Positions 57,017-64,000 of a stretch of 64,000 nucleotides of DNA are shown here, piece after piece (the first letter of the stretch is position 1; each line of letters begins with the position of its first letter). Below the pieces are notes generated by a model. The model searched no databases and was not told the DNA's origin. It saw only the letters and a list, made by a program, of their open reading frames with translations. The position numbers were made by a program, and so were the translations under genes. This DNA is from Pseudocalidococcus azoricus BACA0444. Lineage in GTDB: Bacteria > Cyanobacteriota > Cyanobacteriia > Thermosynechococcales > Thermosynechococcaceae. The stretch is from the NCBI RefSeq assembly GCF_031729055.1, contig NZ_JAVMIP010000002.1, positions 124,001 to 188,000 on the forward strand. Direction: 5' to 3'.

Positions 57017-58309
57017 TCAAGAGGCACTAACGCGACTGTCCCAGGCCTGGGCTGCATCGGCTAGGGCTTGCTCGACCGTTTTTTGCTTGAGCATCGCAGC
57101 TTGGATATTTTCGTAAAGAGCTTTTTGCAGTTGCTTCACATCCTTAACGGCCGGAATTAAGATCGCGGCTTGGTTCATCTGTTTAGCGCTGACGGCCCTG
57201 GCTATTTGAATTGGAGTGGCAGCGGCCGGCAAATTGGTGAAATAGGGATCCTCTAGGGCCGCCACTGTAGAGGGTAAAACATTGGCCGCTTTGGCAAAGT
57301 CCAGTTGATTTTGATTATTGGTCACAAAGAGGGCAAACTTGACGGCTAATTCCGGCTCTTTTGTGTCTTTGGGGATGACCAGATTCATGGCGGCGACATT
57401 TTTTTTGCCCGTCTCACCCGTAATTTGGGGACTGCTGACCGAGACTTTGGCAATGCTGGGGGCGTTAATTTCGACCGTATTCAAGAATTCAGGACTAGAG
57501 AGGAGGATCGCCGTTTGCCCGGCCTGGTATAGTTCAATACCCTGGCGATGGCCTTCCGTGAGAATCTGGGGTGGCAATAGATCCTGCTGATAGAGATCCA
57601 CCCAAAACTGGACTGCGGCTTGACCGGCCGGACTATTAAACGCAGCTTTGCCCTGACTATCCACCAACTCCACGCCCATCTGCACTAAAGACTCCATCAA
57701 TTCAGCCGAATCTTCAGGAACAACGGTAATAAAGAAGGCATATTTCCCCGTTTTGGCTTTGATTTGACGGGCGGCCTGGGCTAATTCCGCAAAGGTTTGG
57801 GGCGGTTGGCTAATCCCGGCCTGGGTCAACAGTTCTTGGTTAGAAATCGTAATCCGAGAGGTTAAGTACCAGGGCAGCCCAAAACTTTGCCCATTCAGGG
57901 TTAATGCATCCCAAATCTTGGGCAGATATTCTGCTTGCTGGGCCGCCGTCACCCGGCCATTCAGGTCTAACCAGGCCTTGCGGGCGGCCAATTGGGAAGC
58001 AAAATCTGGATTGAGATTCACCACATCCGGGGCCGTTCGGGCAGAAACCGCCGTGAGAATTTTGCTTTGCATTGCCGTCCAAGGTACATCTACCCAGCGC
58101 ACCTTCACCCCCGGATGATCTTGTTCAAAGGTAGCAATGAGTTGATTGAAGTAGTCCGTAAACTTGGGCTTCAGTTGCATCGTCCAAAATTCAATCTGTG
58201 GCCCGGTGGTCGGCGGTGGCCCGAAGCAACTGGGTAGTAGGGTCAAGCTCATCCCCAGGAGGAGAAAACAAAGCCAACGACAGAAGCGATTTCGGAACAA
58301 GGGGGCCAT
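57017..58309 (-). CDS. Sugar ABC transporter substrate-binding lipoprotein
   Basis: This 430-aa family 1 solute-binding protein has a lipobox (LLPSC), the conserved IEFWTMQLKPKF and HPGVKVRWVDVPWTAMQSKI, and AQAARQIKAKTGKYAF. It resembles maltose/glycerol-3-phosphate/trehalose binding proteins, and the substrate is unresolved. No sugar permease genes adjoin it, so it is an orphan component. The ATG at 58309 is preferred to an upstream GTG. Confidence 0.88.
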   Translation of the reverse strand: MAPLFRNRFCRWLCFLLLGMSLTLLPSCFGPPPTTGPQIEFWTMQLKPKFTDYFNQLIATFEQDHPGVKVRWVDVPWTAMQSKILTAVSARTAPDVVNLNPDFASQLAARKAWLDLNGRVTAAQQAEYLPKIWDALTLNGQSFGLPWYLTSRITISNQELLTQAGISQPPQTFAELAQAARQIKAKTGKYAFFITVVPEDSAELMESLVQMGVELVDSQGKAAFNSPAGQAAVQFWVDLYQQDLLPPQILTEGHRQGIELYQAGQTAILLSSPEFLNTVEINAPSIAKVSVSSPQITGETGKKNVAAMNLVIPKDTKEPELAVKFALFVTNNQNQLDFAKAANVLPSTVAALEDPYFTNLPAAATPIQIARAVSAKQMNQAAILIPAVKDVKQLQKALYENIQAAMLKQKTVEQALADAAQAWDSRVSAS

Positions 58310-58453
58310 AGAGAATCTCACCAAGAAACGGTTTGGGGGACTGGCTTGAGCGGCAAATGCTTAACAAATCGCAGCATAATGATCACGATTCTACAGGAGT
58401 CAGATTAGGCCTGGAGTCTCTGCTCGCGTAATTCTTGGTCAGGCAGTCAGATT

Positions 58454-59368
58454 ATGCTAGAGTCGAGAAAATTTTTCCCTCTGCTGTCCGGTGCGCCTAT
58501 GACGGTACAAGCCCCTGCCTCTTTCCCAAACCCTTATAGCCCTACTACTCCGGCCTGGGTCAGGATTGCCAACTGGATTTTTTTTCTTGTGATTGGCCTG
58601 GGGGTCATTGCCTTTGCCACCTATTTATTTAGATTTCGACAAACCATTGCCCTCTATGGCCCATTTCTCCTCCGAGCGACAATCACCACAATTCTCATTT
58701 CAATTTGCAGCATGATTTTGGCGGTACTTTTGGGCGCGCTCGGGGCCTGGGGTAAGCTATCAGGCCGAAACATCCCCCAAGCCATCGCCACGGTCTATGT
58801 GGAATTTATTCGCGGCACACCCACTCTCGTCCAGATGTTGATTTGGGGGTTTGGTGTTGGTGGCCTACTCTCCCAGTTGGGCTTTGATCCGCGGCAAATT
58901 GCCTTTAATGTCATGACCCTGTTACAGAGCAATAGCCTGGTCTCGCCCCTGTTTAACTTTATTTTTTACGGGATCATTGGCCTGGGGTTTAACTATGGAG
59001 CTTATCTGACAGAAGTGTTCCGCTCTGGGATTACCACCATTGATAAAGGACAAACAGAAGCTGGCTTAAGTTTAGGGATGACCGGCCGCCAAACCATGGG
59101 CAGAATTATTATTCCTCAAGGTTTAGCCCTCATCATTCCTCCCTTTACGAATAATTTTATTACCCTGATCCAAGATTGCGCCTTACTTTCAGTCATCGGT
59201 GTGCCAGAGTTGCAAAACATGACCAATTCCTTTGCTAACCCTATTACCAATGGAGATACAAAGCTGTTTGTCTATGTCTTAGGAGCCTTGTTCTACCTCA
59301 GCCTCTGCTATCCTCTGTCCTTATTGGCACGCTATTTAGAACGGCGGATGTCCCAAGGCCTGGCCTAG
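58454..59368 (+). CDS. Polar amino-acid ABC transporter permease
   Basis: This 304-aa HisM/GlnP-type permease has five to six membrane segments and the family motif YLTEVFRSGITTIDKGQTEA, then GLSLGMTGRQTMGRIIIPQG. A second ATG at 58499 (MTVQAP) is also possible as start. It probably works with the BgtA-like ATPase encoded at 32.2 kb. The binding protein is not in the window. Confidence 0.88.
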   Translation: MLESRKFFPLLSGAPMTVQAPASFPNPYSPTTPAWVRIANWIFFLVIGLGVIAFATYLFRFRQTIALYGPFLLRATITTILISICSMILAVLLGALGAWGKLSGRNIPQAIATVYVEFIRGTPTLVQMLIWGFGVGGLLSQLGFDPRQIAFNVMTLLQSNSLVSPLFNFIFYGIIGLGFNYGAYLTEVFRSGITTIDKGQTEAGLSLGMTGRQTMGRIIIPQGLALIIPPFTNNFITLIQDCALLSVIGVPELQNMTNSFANPITNGDTKLFVYVLGALFYLSLCYPLSLLARYLERRMSQGLA

Positions 59369-59406
59369 AAGATTATTGGAGTGCCTGGGTTTGCTCTTTG
59401 TTAATC

Positions 59407-59435
59407 TTGCTATATAAAGTCATAACGACTATGAT
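59407..59435 (+). promoter_or_regulatory. Candidate promoter for dps
   Basis: TTGCTA (59407-59412) and TATGAT (59430-59435) are spaced by 17 bp, about 145 bp before the dps start, predicting a long 5' leader. No PerR or Fur box was recognised between. Confidence 0.42.
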
Positions 59436-59580
59436 TAAGAAGTGCGTCATGGAGTCTTGTCCTCAGGTTGTGTCCTTTGCCCCAGGCCCCCATGAACTAT
59501 TGCGCTACTCCCATAGAATTAGGTGAGGACAGATTTAACGGGCATTGTTACTGAAGATTTGAACTTTAAGGAGAACTGCT

Positions 59581-60060
59581 ATGGTCGCTACCCTGACTAA
59601 ACCTGACAACGCTGTGGTTGCCACCCTCAATCGTCAACAGGCCAATGCTTTGGTTGCTTACCTCAACTACAAAAAATATCATTGGCTCACCTTTGGCCCC
59701 CTCTTTCGGGATTTACATTTGTTATTTGAAGAACAGGGGGGTGAAGTCTTTGCCAGCTTGGATGAATTGGCTGAGCGCAGTTTGATGTTGGATGGTCAAC
59801 CCATTGCGGATCCGGCCGACTATATTCCCGCCGCCACCGTCAGCCCGTCCCAAGGGGAGTTGAACCCGAAAGCGATGCTCAGTGAGGCCATTGCCACCCA
59901 TGAATTGATCATTGGGGAAATGCACGTAGATGCTGAAGTTGCCACCGCGGCCGGTGATATTGGCACAGCGGATCTTTATACTCGCCTTGTCCAAGTCCAC
60001 CAAAAACATCGTTGGTTTCTGAAGGAATTTTTGACCAAAGGCGATGGCCTGGTGAGCTAA
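59581..60060 (+). CDS. dps: Dps family ferritin-like protein
   Basis: This 159-aa Dps protein has the ferroxidase-region signature YKKYHWLTFGPLFRDLHLLF and EVFASLDELAERS. It oxidises Fe(II) with peroxide and stores iron, and may coat DNA, protecting the photosynthetic cell from oxidative damage. A strong AAGGAG precedes the ATG. The usual DEQ of the site reads EEQ, a conservative change. Confidence 0.93.
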   Translation: MVATLTKPDNAVVATLNRQQANALVAYLNYKKYHWLTFGPLFRDLHLLFEEQGGEVFASLDELAERSLMLDGQPIADPADYIPAATVSPSQGELNPKAMLSEAIATHELIIGEMHVDAEVATAAGDIGTADLYTRLVQVHQKHRWFLKEFLTKGDGLVS

Positions 60061-60164
60061 GGTTGAGAGTGCGGGGCCTGGGAGTTTTTGGGGGGGTGAA
60101 TTGCCTCTCGTTTCCAGGCCAGTCCTGAGGGTGTTCTAAACTCAGCCTTAACTTTCACTTGCCA

Positions 60165-61343
60165 ATGAGCCAAGCTGCTAATCTACCCCGCCCTAAAAAC
60201 GCCTCTCGCCAGATTTTTGTCTGGTTGTTTGGCCTGGGGGTTTTGTTAGTAGTCGCCCTGATGATTATGGCCCTGGCTCCATCAGGAAAAGCAGGCTCAA
60301 GTTTGGATCGCTCCCCCTGGGGCAGTCGTGAATTTTTTCAGTATCTCCAGGAGCAGGGAACGCAAACTAGCTCAGTCCAACGCTGGCAACGGGCTTACAA
60401 AAACCTCTCTGGTCGCAATCAAGTTCTCTTCCAAATTACCGATCAACAGCGCTGGCAAGACCCCTGGAGTTTAGATCCGGATATTGAAAAATGGCTGGCT
60501 CAAGGGAATACGCTAATTCGCTTTACCTGGGGAGGAACAGTTAGAAGTCCAACTTCCCAAACCCGCTTGAGCACTCCCCAAGGGCCTGTGGCAGTGGATA
60601 CAAGGCGGCGGATGAATGTGGCTGATGAGTCAGAAAACGTTGATCTCGGCCCTGCCATAACAGTTTTAGGAGATGATGCTGGAGCGGTGGCCTGGTCGGT
60701 CAAAACAAAGGCCGGGGGAAAAATTTTTGGAGTCTATCCGTGGTTAGTGGCTAATGCCTACAGTGGTTTAAATTCGGCGAACTTTGCTTATTTTGCCGCA
60801 CTGGCCCAGGCCAAGGGTGAGAAAATTTGGTTTGATGAATGGTTACATGGGTATCGGATTAAAGACAGTGAAGATTCATCTCAGAATAGCTATGGCAGTA
60901 TCTGGGACTATTTACGCCGGACTCCTTGGCTGCTAGTGCTGATCCAGGCCATAGTGCTCGGATTGATCCTGCTCTGGGGTAAAAATCATCGCCTCGGGCC
61001 CTTAATTCAAGCCCATGAACCGACCCAGGCCAATAGTGAGCAATATATTCAAGCCCTTTCGGGAGTCCTCCACCAAGCCCAGCATCATGATTTTGTCCAG
61101 GCCCAACTGAGTCAACGCTGCCGACAAGAACTAGCCGAGAAATTAGGCTTACGGGGGGCCTGGTCAGGACATCAACAGATTGTTACTGATCAGGAATTAG
61201 CCCAGGCCTGGAGTTTGCACACTGGAGAGGATCCAGGGAAGGTGTTATTGGTGCTTGGCCCGGTTCCCGAAAAATTAAGTGAACAGGAATTATTAATTTG
61301 GCTTAACCAGGTGGGGAAGATTCTCCAAGGCCTGGTCAGCTGA
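60165..61343 (+). CDS. DUF4350 domain protein
   Basis: This 392-aa protein has an N-terminal membrane helix, a DUF4350 domain (SSLDRSPWGSREFFQYLQEQ) and a second membrane segment near residues 257-272 before an RCRQELAEKLG tail. It is the usual partner of DUF4129 proteins. The ATG at 60165 is preferred to TTG 60159. Function unknown. Confidence 0.83.
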   Translation: MSQAANLPRPKNASRQIFVWLFGLGVLLVVALMIMALAPSGKAGSSLDRSPWGSREFFQYLQEQGTQTSSVQRWQRAYKNLSGRNQVLFQITDQQRWQDPWSLDPDIEKWLAQGNTLIRFTWGGTVRSPTSQTRLSTPQGPVAVDTRRRMNVADESENVDLGPAITVLGDDAGAVAWSVKTKAGGKIFGVYPWLVANAYSGLNSANFAYFAALAQAKGEKIWFDEWLHGYRIKDSEDSSQNSYGSIWDYLRRTPWLLVLIQAIVLGLILLWGKNHRLGPLIQAHEPTQANSEQYIQALSGVLHQAQHHDFVQAQLSQRCRQELAEKLGLRGAWSGHQQIVTDQELAQAWSLHTGEDPGKVLLVLGPVPEKLSEQELLIWLNQVGKILQGLVS

Positions 61344-61396
61344 TCAACAACCGTAAAGCCTGAAAAAGGAAGTTGGGATATGGGTGTTGAGCAAGA

Positions 61397-61594
61397 TTAC
61401 TGACTAACGGCACGACGAAAGTATTTGAGTAAATCCTGCTGCGGCACAACCCAGCATAATTCTTGCCGTTGCAGCGACTTAACGAGAACAACCTCTTGGC
61501 GTAGGGCCGCAATTACAAAGGGTTCCGAGCGAAAATACAGGGTTTCACCGACTGCAAAGCTAGGTTGAATTCGGGGCATAAGGCTCGCTAACAT
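61397..61594 (-). CDS. Small cyanobacterial hypothetical protein, 65 aa
   Basis: This 65-aa protein has a beta-rich core (FAVGETLYFRSEPFVIAALR) and LCWVVPQQDLLKYFRRA. It looks like a small SH3/KOW-type beta barrel (inferred). Either ATG at 61594 or 61579 may be used. It is convergent with the DUF4350 gene. Confidence 0.65.
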   Translation of the reverse strand: MLASLMPRIQPSFAVGETLYFRSEPFVIAALRQEVVLVKSLQRQELCWVVPQQDLLKYFRRAVSQ

Positions 61595-61778
61595 AAAATC
61601 TATTTTCTCAAAGCACTTAGGGAGTCAATGGTGAAGCGGTCTTTAGCTTACCACTGTCTATACTTTGCCCCATTACAGCGATGAGGGTCTTCCCCCGTCT
61701 AGGTGAACTTAGCTCCTCTGTGTGAGTTAAGCTGGATTGCTTTGTCTTTAATTTTTGACGGATGGAAGGATGGGGCCT

Positions 61779-62972
61779 GTGTGCTGGAGCTACGATTTAG
61801 TGATTATTGGTGACTCTTTGGCGGCCGTCCAGGGGGCAATTTGGGCTGCCACGGTCTGCCGGGTTGGCTTAGTGATTGAGTCTAGGGGGCAGTTGGAGTT
61901 TGATTACTTAAACCTTGCCCTCACCAAGTTGCCCACATTCCTGGCCCCAAGCCAAAAACACCTCTGGATTCAGGGCTATTTAAGTCGCTGTCAGGATCGC
62001 TATTCCCTCGGGGCATTGGCCCAGGCCGGGGTGGATGTGATTCCTAGCCCAGGGTATTTCCAAAAAATTCCGCGCACCCAGCAGGTGGAGTTTGTGGTTG
62101 GTGGGGATCATCTCCAGGCCCCTGCCTTTATTTTGGTTGATCGCCCGCTTGCCTCCCCCGGTAATCAACCCGACCGAACCCCTGGGACAATCCTCAAAAC
62201 TCTGGCGGATTCCCCTCCCCTATGGGTGGATGTCCCTGGGACGCAGCTGGCAGATTTAGTTTTACTCAAGCTTTGTCGGCAGTTGGATATTCCCTTGGCC
62301 TGGGGAGGAGACTTAGAGCAGCTTTTGCCCGATGAGGATCCCCTGGTGCTTGATTGGTTAGGGGCCGACTTGGAAGATCGCAACTGTTCACCCCCTGCTG
62401 GCCCCTGCCTGAATCTGACTACGACTCTAGAAGGTGTACCTCAAGGCCTAGCTAATCTCCATCTCTCAGGGCTGACAACGGTGGCCGGTGCAATTAACGT
62501 GAATTCCCATCTCCAAACCGCAGAGCCGCAAATCTATGCCTGTGGGTCTTGGTTAGGGGGCTATGACCTCCCGATGATCACGGTGGCAGAAGTCAAGTAT
62601 TTAATCCAAGGGTTGATCGCACGGCCCCAGCAACAGCCCCTCAACTACAAAACTCTGCCTTGGTGGTTGGCCTCCCCAGTCCCTATTGCTCGGATTGGTT
62701 GGCATTTCCAAAAGGCGCAAAGAGCATTTTCACAGGGGATTTATGCCTATCCGGTTCAGGCAGAACATTTTGGATTGGGTTATGGACAAATTGTCGTGAA
62801 CGCCAATCAGCGCCTGTTGGGGGCTACACTCTGGGGAGAAGGGGCAATTGCTGCGGTTAGAACTCTGGGCCTGGGCATTGAAACAACCTCGGTTCAGGAC
62901 TGTTTAGCCGCTGCTGGTTGGGAAATTGCGGTTCATCCCCGCCAACAGGGGGCCAGTTGCACAACTGACTAA
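61779..62972 (+). CDS. FAD/NAD(P)-binding oxidoreductase, divergent
   Basis: This 397-aa protein begins MCWSYDLVIIGDSLAAVQGA, a Rossmann dinucleotide-binding motif (GxSxxA rather than GxGxxG), and has a late IYACGSWLGGYDLPMITVAE segment typical of FAD-binding ends of disulfide reductases. GTG at 61779 is chosen because GGAAGG lies 9 nt upstream. The lack of a redox CxxC makes its reaction uncertain. Its stop overlaps the convergent downstream gene by 4 nt. Confidence 0.7.
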   Translation: MCWSYDLVIIGDSLAAVQGAIWAATVCRVGLVIESRGQLEFDYLNLALTKLPTFLAPSQKHLWIQGYLSRCQDRYSLGALAQAGVDVIPSPGYFQKIPRTQQVEFVVGGDHLQAPAFILVDRPLASPGNQPDRTPGTILKTLADSPPLWVDVPGTQLADLVLLKLCRQLDIPLAWGGDLEQLLPDEDPLVLDWLGADLEDRNCSPPAGPCLNLTTTLEGVPQGLANLHLSGLTTVAGAINVNSHLQTAEPQIYACGSWLGGYDLPMITVAEVKYLIQGLIARPQQQPLNYKTLPWWLASPVPIARIGWHFQKAQRAFSQGIYAYPVQAEHFGLGYGQIVVNANQRLLGATLWGEGAIAAVRTLGLGIETTSVQDCLAAAGWEIAVHPRQQGASCTTD

Positions 62973-64000
62973 TCGGCTTTGAGTAACTCCAGGCCCCGCC
63001 CCCAGTCCTGAGGCACAATCCCACCATCTCCGGCGGCAATTTCTAAGGTTTTTTGGGTCGCACTTGGCCATTGCAAGGCCTGGACACAGAGTTGAGCCAC
63101 ATCCTCACGACTGACTTTTCCCGCTAGGGTATCCCCTTGGGCCATGATCAGGGGTTCTTGTCCGCTAGATTCAGTCAGGGCCGTGGGGCGAATAATGGTA
63201 TAGGGAATTCCACTCTGGCGAATCAATTCTTCACCCCGGAATTTCCAGGTCAAAATCCCACCCAGTTGATCACTTAGGCGCACAATCGGGCGGGGATCGG
63301 TGGCTGCTTCAGGGGTTCCCGGCCGGGTGGCTCCAGCCGAACTAACCATAATCCAGCGGGGGAGAGGGTGATGATCCAGATAAGCGCTGATGGTTTCAAG
63401 TTCAAGGGCAAAGGGGCCGGGCTGAAAGTGAGGATTGAGCGCGCCATCATATTCAAATTTACTGAGCATGAGTTGGAGGGAATAAACCGTTTTGGGGTCA
63501 AAGGCAGGTGCAGTGGGGTTGCGTTTAGCCCGCAAAACTGGAGTTAATTGCTGAAAAGGAATTTGAATCGTTTGCCACTGATCGGCCACTGTATCAAAGG
63601 AAAAGGCGTAACCGACTCCATCCCAGGCCGGGGAACTCCTGAGCAAAAATTTATAGCGTTGCCCATCTCCCTTGACCCGTAACTGGATGCCCTGAAAGCA
63701 ACTTAAATCGAAGGGAGGTTGGATGTTCTTCGTTCTGATGGAAGCAAACCCGCCAGAATTGGCAGTGGAAACCACACCCGTAAATAGCGCCGAGGTGGTT
63801 AATATCCGTAAGCCACTTTGACTCACACCGCCCATAACCACATCATCTAAGGCTCCCCAGAGTTGGGCAGTGGCTTGATTGGGCGGACAAAAATCAAAAA
63901 TAATCCGTTGCCCAGAATTGGCCTGAAAATGTGGCTGGGCTAACTTAAGGAGATTTTGAATGCCTTGGTATTCCACTTGTTCGGGGGTGGCTTCAATAAC
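62969..64000 (-). CDS. NAD(P)-binding SDR / CIA30 fusion protein, partial
   Basis: The frame is open to the right edge, so the N-terminus is missing. Visible are a CIA30-like beta-sandwich (ATAQLWGALDDVVMGGVSQS, then FLLRSSPAWDGVGYAFSFDT) inserted in an atypical SDR whose C-terminal part contains IMVSSAGATRPG and YTIIRPTALTE. CIA30 domains assist complex I or NDH-1 assembly, so an assembly role is inferred. Full length probably exceeds 450 aa. Confidence 0.82.
   Translation of the reverse strand, partial: VIEATPEQVEYQGIQNLLKLAQPHFQANSGQRIIFDFCPPNQATAQLWGALDDVVMGGVSQSGLRILTTSALFTGVVSTANSGGFASIRTKNIQPPFDLSCFQGIQLRVKGDGQRYKFLLRSSPAWDGVGYAFSFDTVADQWQTIQIPFQQLTPVLRAKRNPTAPAFDPKTVYSLQLMLSKFEYDGALNPHFQPGPFALELETISAYLDHHPLPRWIMVSSAGATRPGTPEAATDPRPIVRLSDQLGGILTWKFRGEELIRQSGIPYTIIRPTALTESSGQEPLIMAQGDTLAGKVSREDVAQLCVQALQWPSATQKTLEIAAGDGGIVPQDWGRGLELLKAD

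Overview
The window is chromosomal DNA of a unicellular, probably freshwater or hot-spring cyanobacterium related to Synechococcus/Thermosynechococcus-type lineages (inferred). The signs are ntcA, the NDH-1 assembly factor CRR6, cyanobacterial families (DUF3155, DUF1818), heme A synthesis genes, hemA, a Dps ferritin, a GC content near 50 % by eye, scarce classical terminators and frequent GTG/TTG starts. The decamer CCAGGCCTGG and its half CCAGGCC/GGCCTGG recur through genes and spacers on both strands, much as HIP1 does in other cyanobacteria. I saw no classical HIP1 (GCGATCGC).

Layout. 0.2-5.1 kb: copper chaperone and copper P-type ATPase, tRNA-Cys, a ~105-bp MITE, heme A synthase and heme O synthase. 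5.1-9 kb: a decayed DUF6155-like gene, a Spy/CpxP-like periplasmic protein, a small unlisted ORF, DUF3155, a GT2 glycosyltransferase and recA. 9-14.7 kb: housekeeping genes rpsD, prfA, a PRTase, pyrB, DUF1818 and rpoZ. 15-17.8 kb: a NitT/TauT-type ABC importer. 18-20.7 kb: 3-methyladenine glycosylase, a 44-aa membrane protein and an MBL-fold hydrolase with a C-terminal Cys cluster. 20.7-25.8 kb: dTDP-rhamnose operon (Uma2-rfbB-rfbA-rfbC-rfbD) and a divergent glycosyltransferase. 25.9-32.2 kb: membrane protein, ntcA, an unknown gene behind a perfect NtcA box, fabI, UDP-glucuronate decarboxylase interrupted by a 450-aa intein, and crr6. 32.2-39.2 kb: amino-acid ABC ATPase, hemA, Ser/Thr kinase, ftsY, cca and a NADAR protein. 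39.2-40.6 kb: an AT-rich island with a two-gene toxin-like cassette. 40.6-44.2 kb: arsJ, a squalene/phytoene synthase and a divergent HpnG-like nucleosidase. 44.6-47.9 kb: sulfate importer sbpA-cysT-cysW plus a NIL-domain protein. 48.5-51.7 kb: truncated IS1-type protein and zinc importer znuACB. 52-64 kb: histidine phosphatase, inactive M16 homologue, ribF, DUF1269, DUF4129/DUF4350, sugar-binding protein, amino-acid permease, dps, FAD oxidoreductase and a CIA30-type protein cut by the window end.

Biological threads. Metal handling (Cu, Zn, As, Dps), nitrogen, sulfur and amino-acid transport, and nucleotide-sugar/surface polysaccharide synthesis dominate. The most unusual items are the intein at the conserved RIFN/TYGPRM site of UDP-xylose synthase, the NtcA-box-driven gene of unknown function beside ntcA, the MITE family with ends TATAGCGTTAC, the highly iterated CCAGGCCTGG palindrome and the uncharacterised toxin-like pair at 39.6-40.4 kb.
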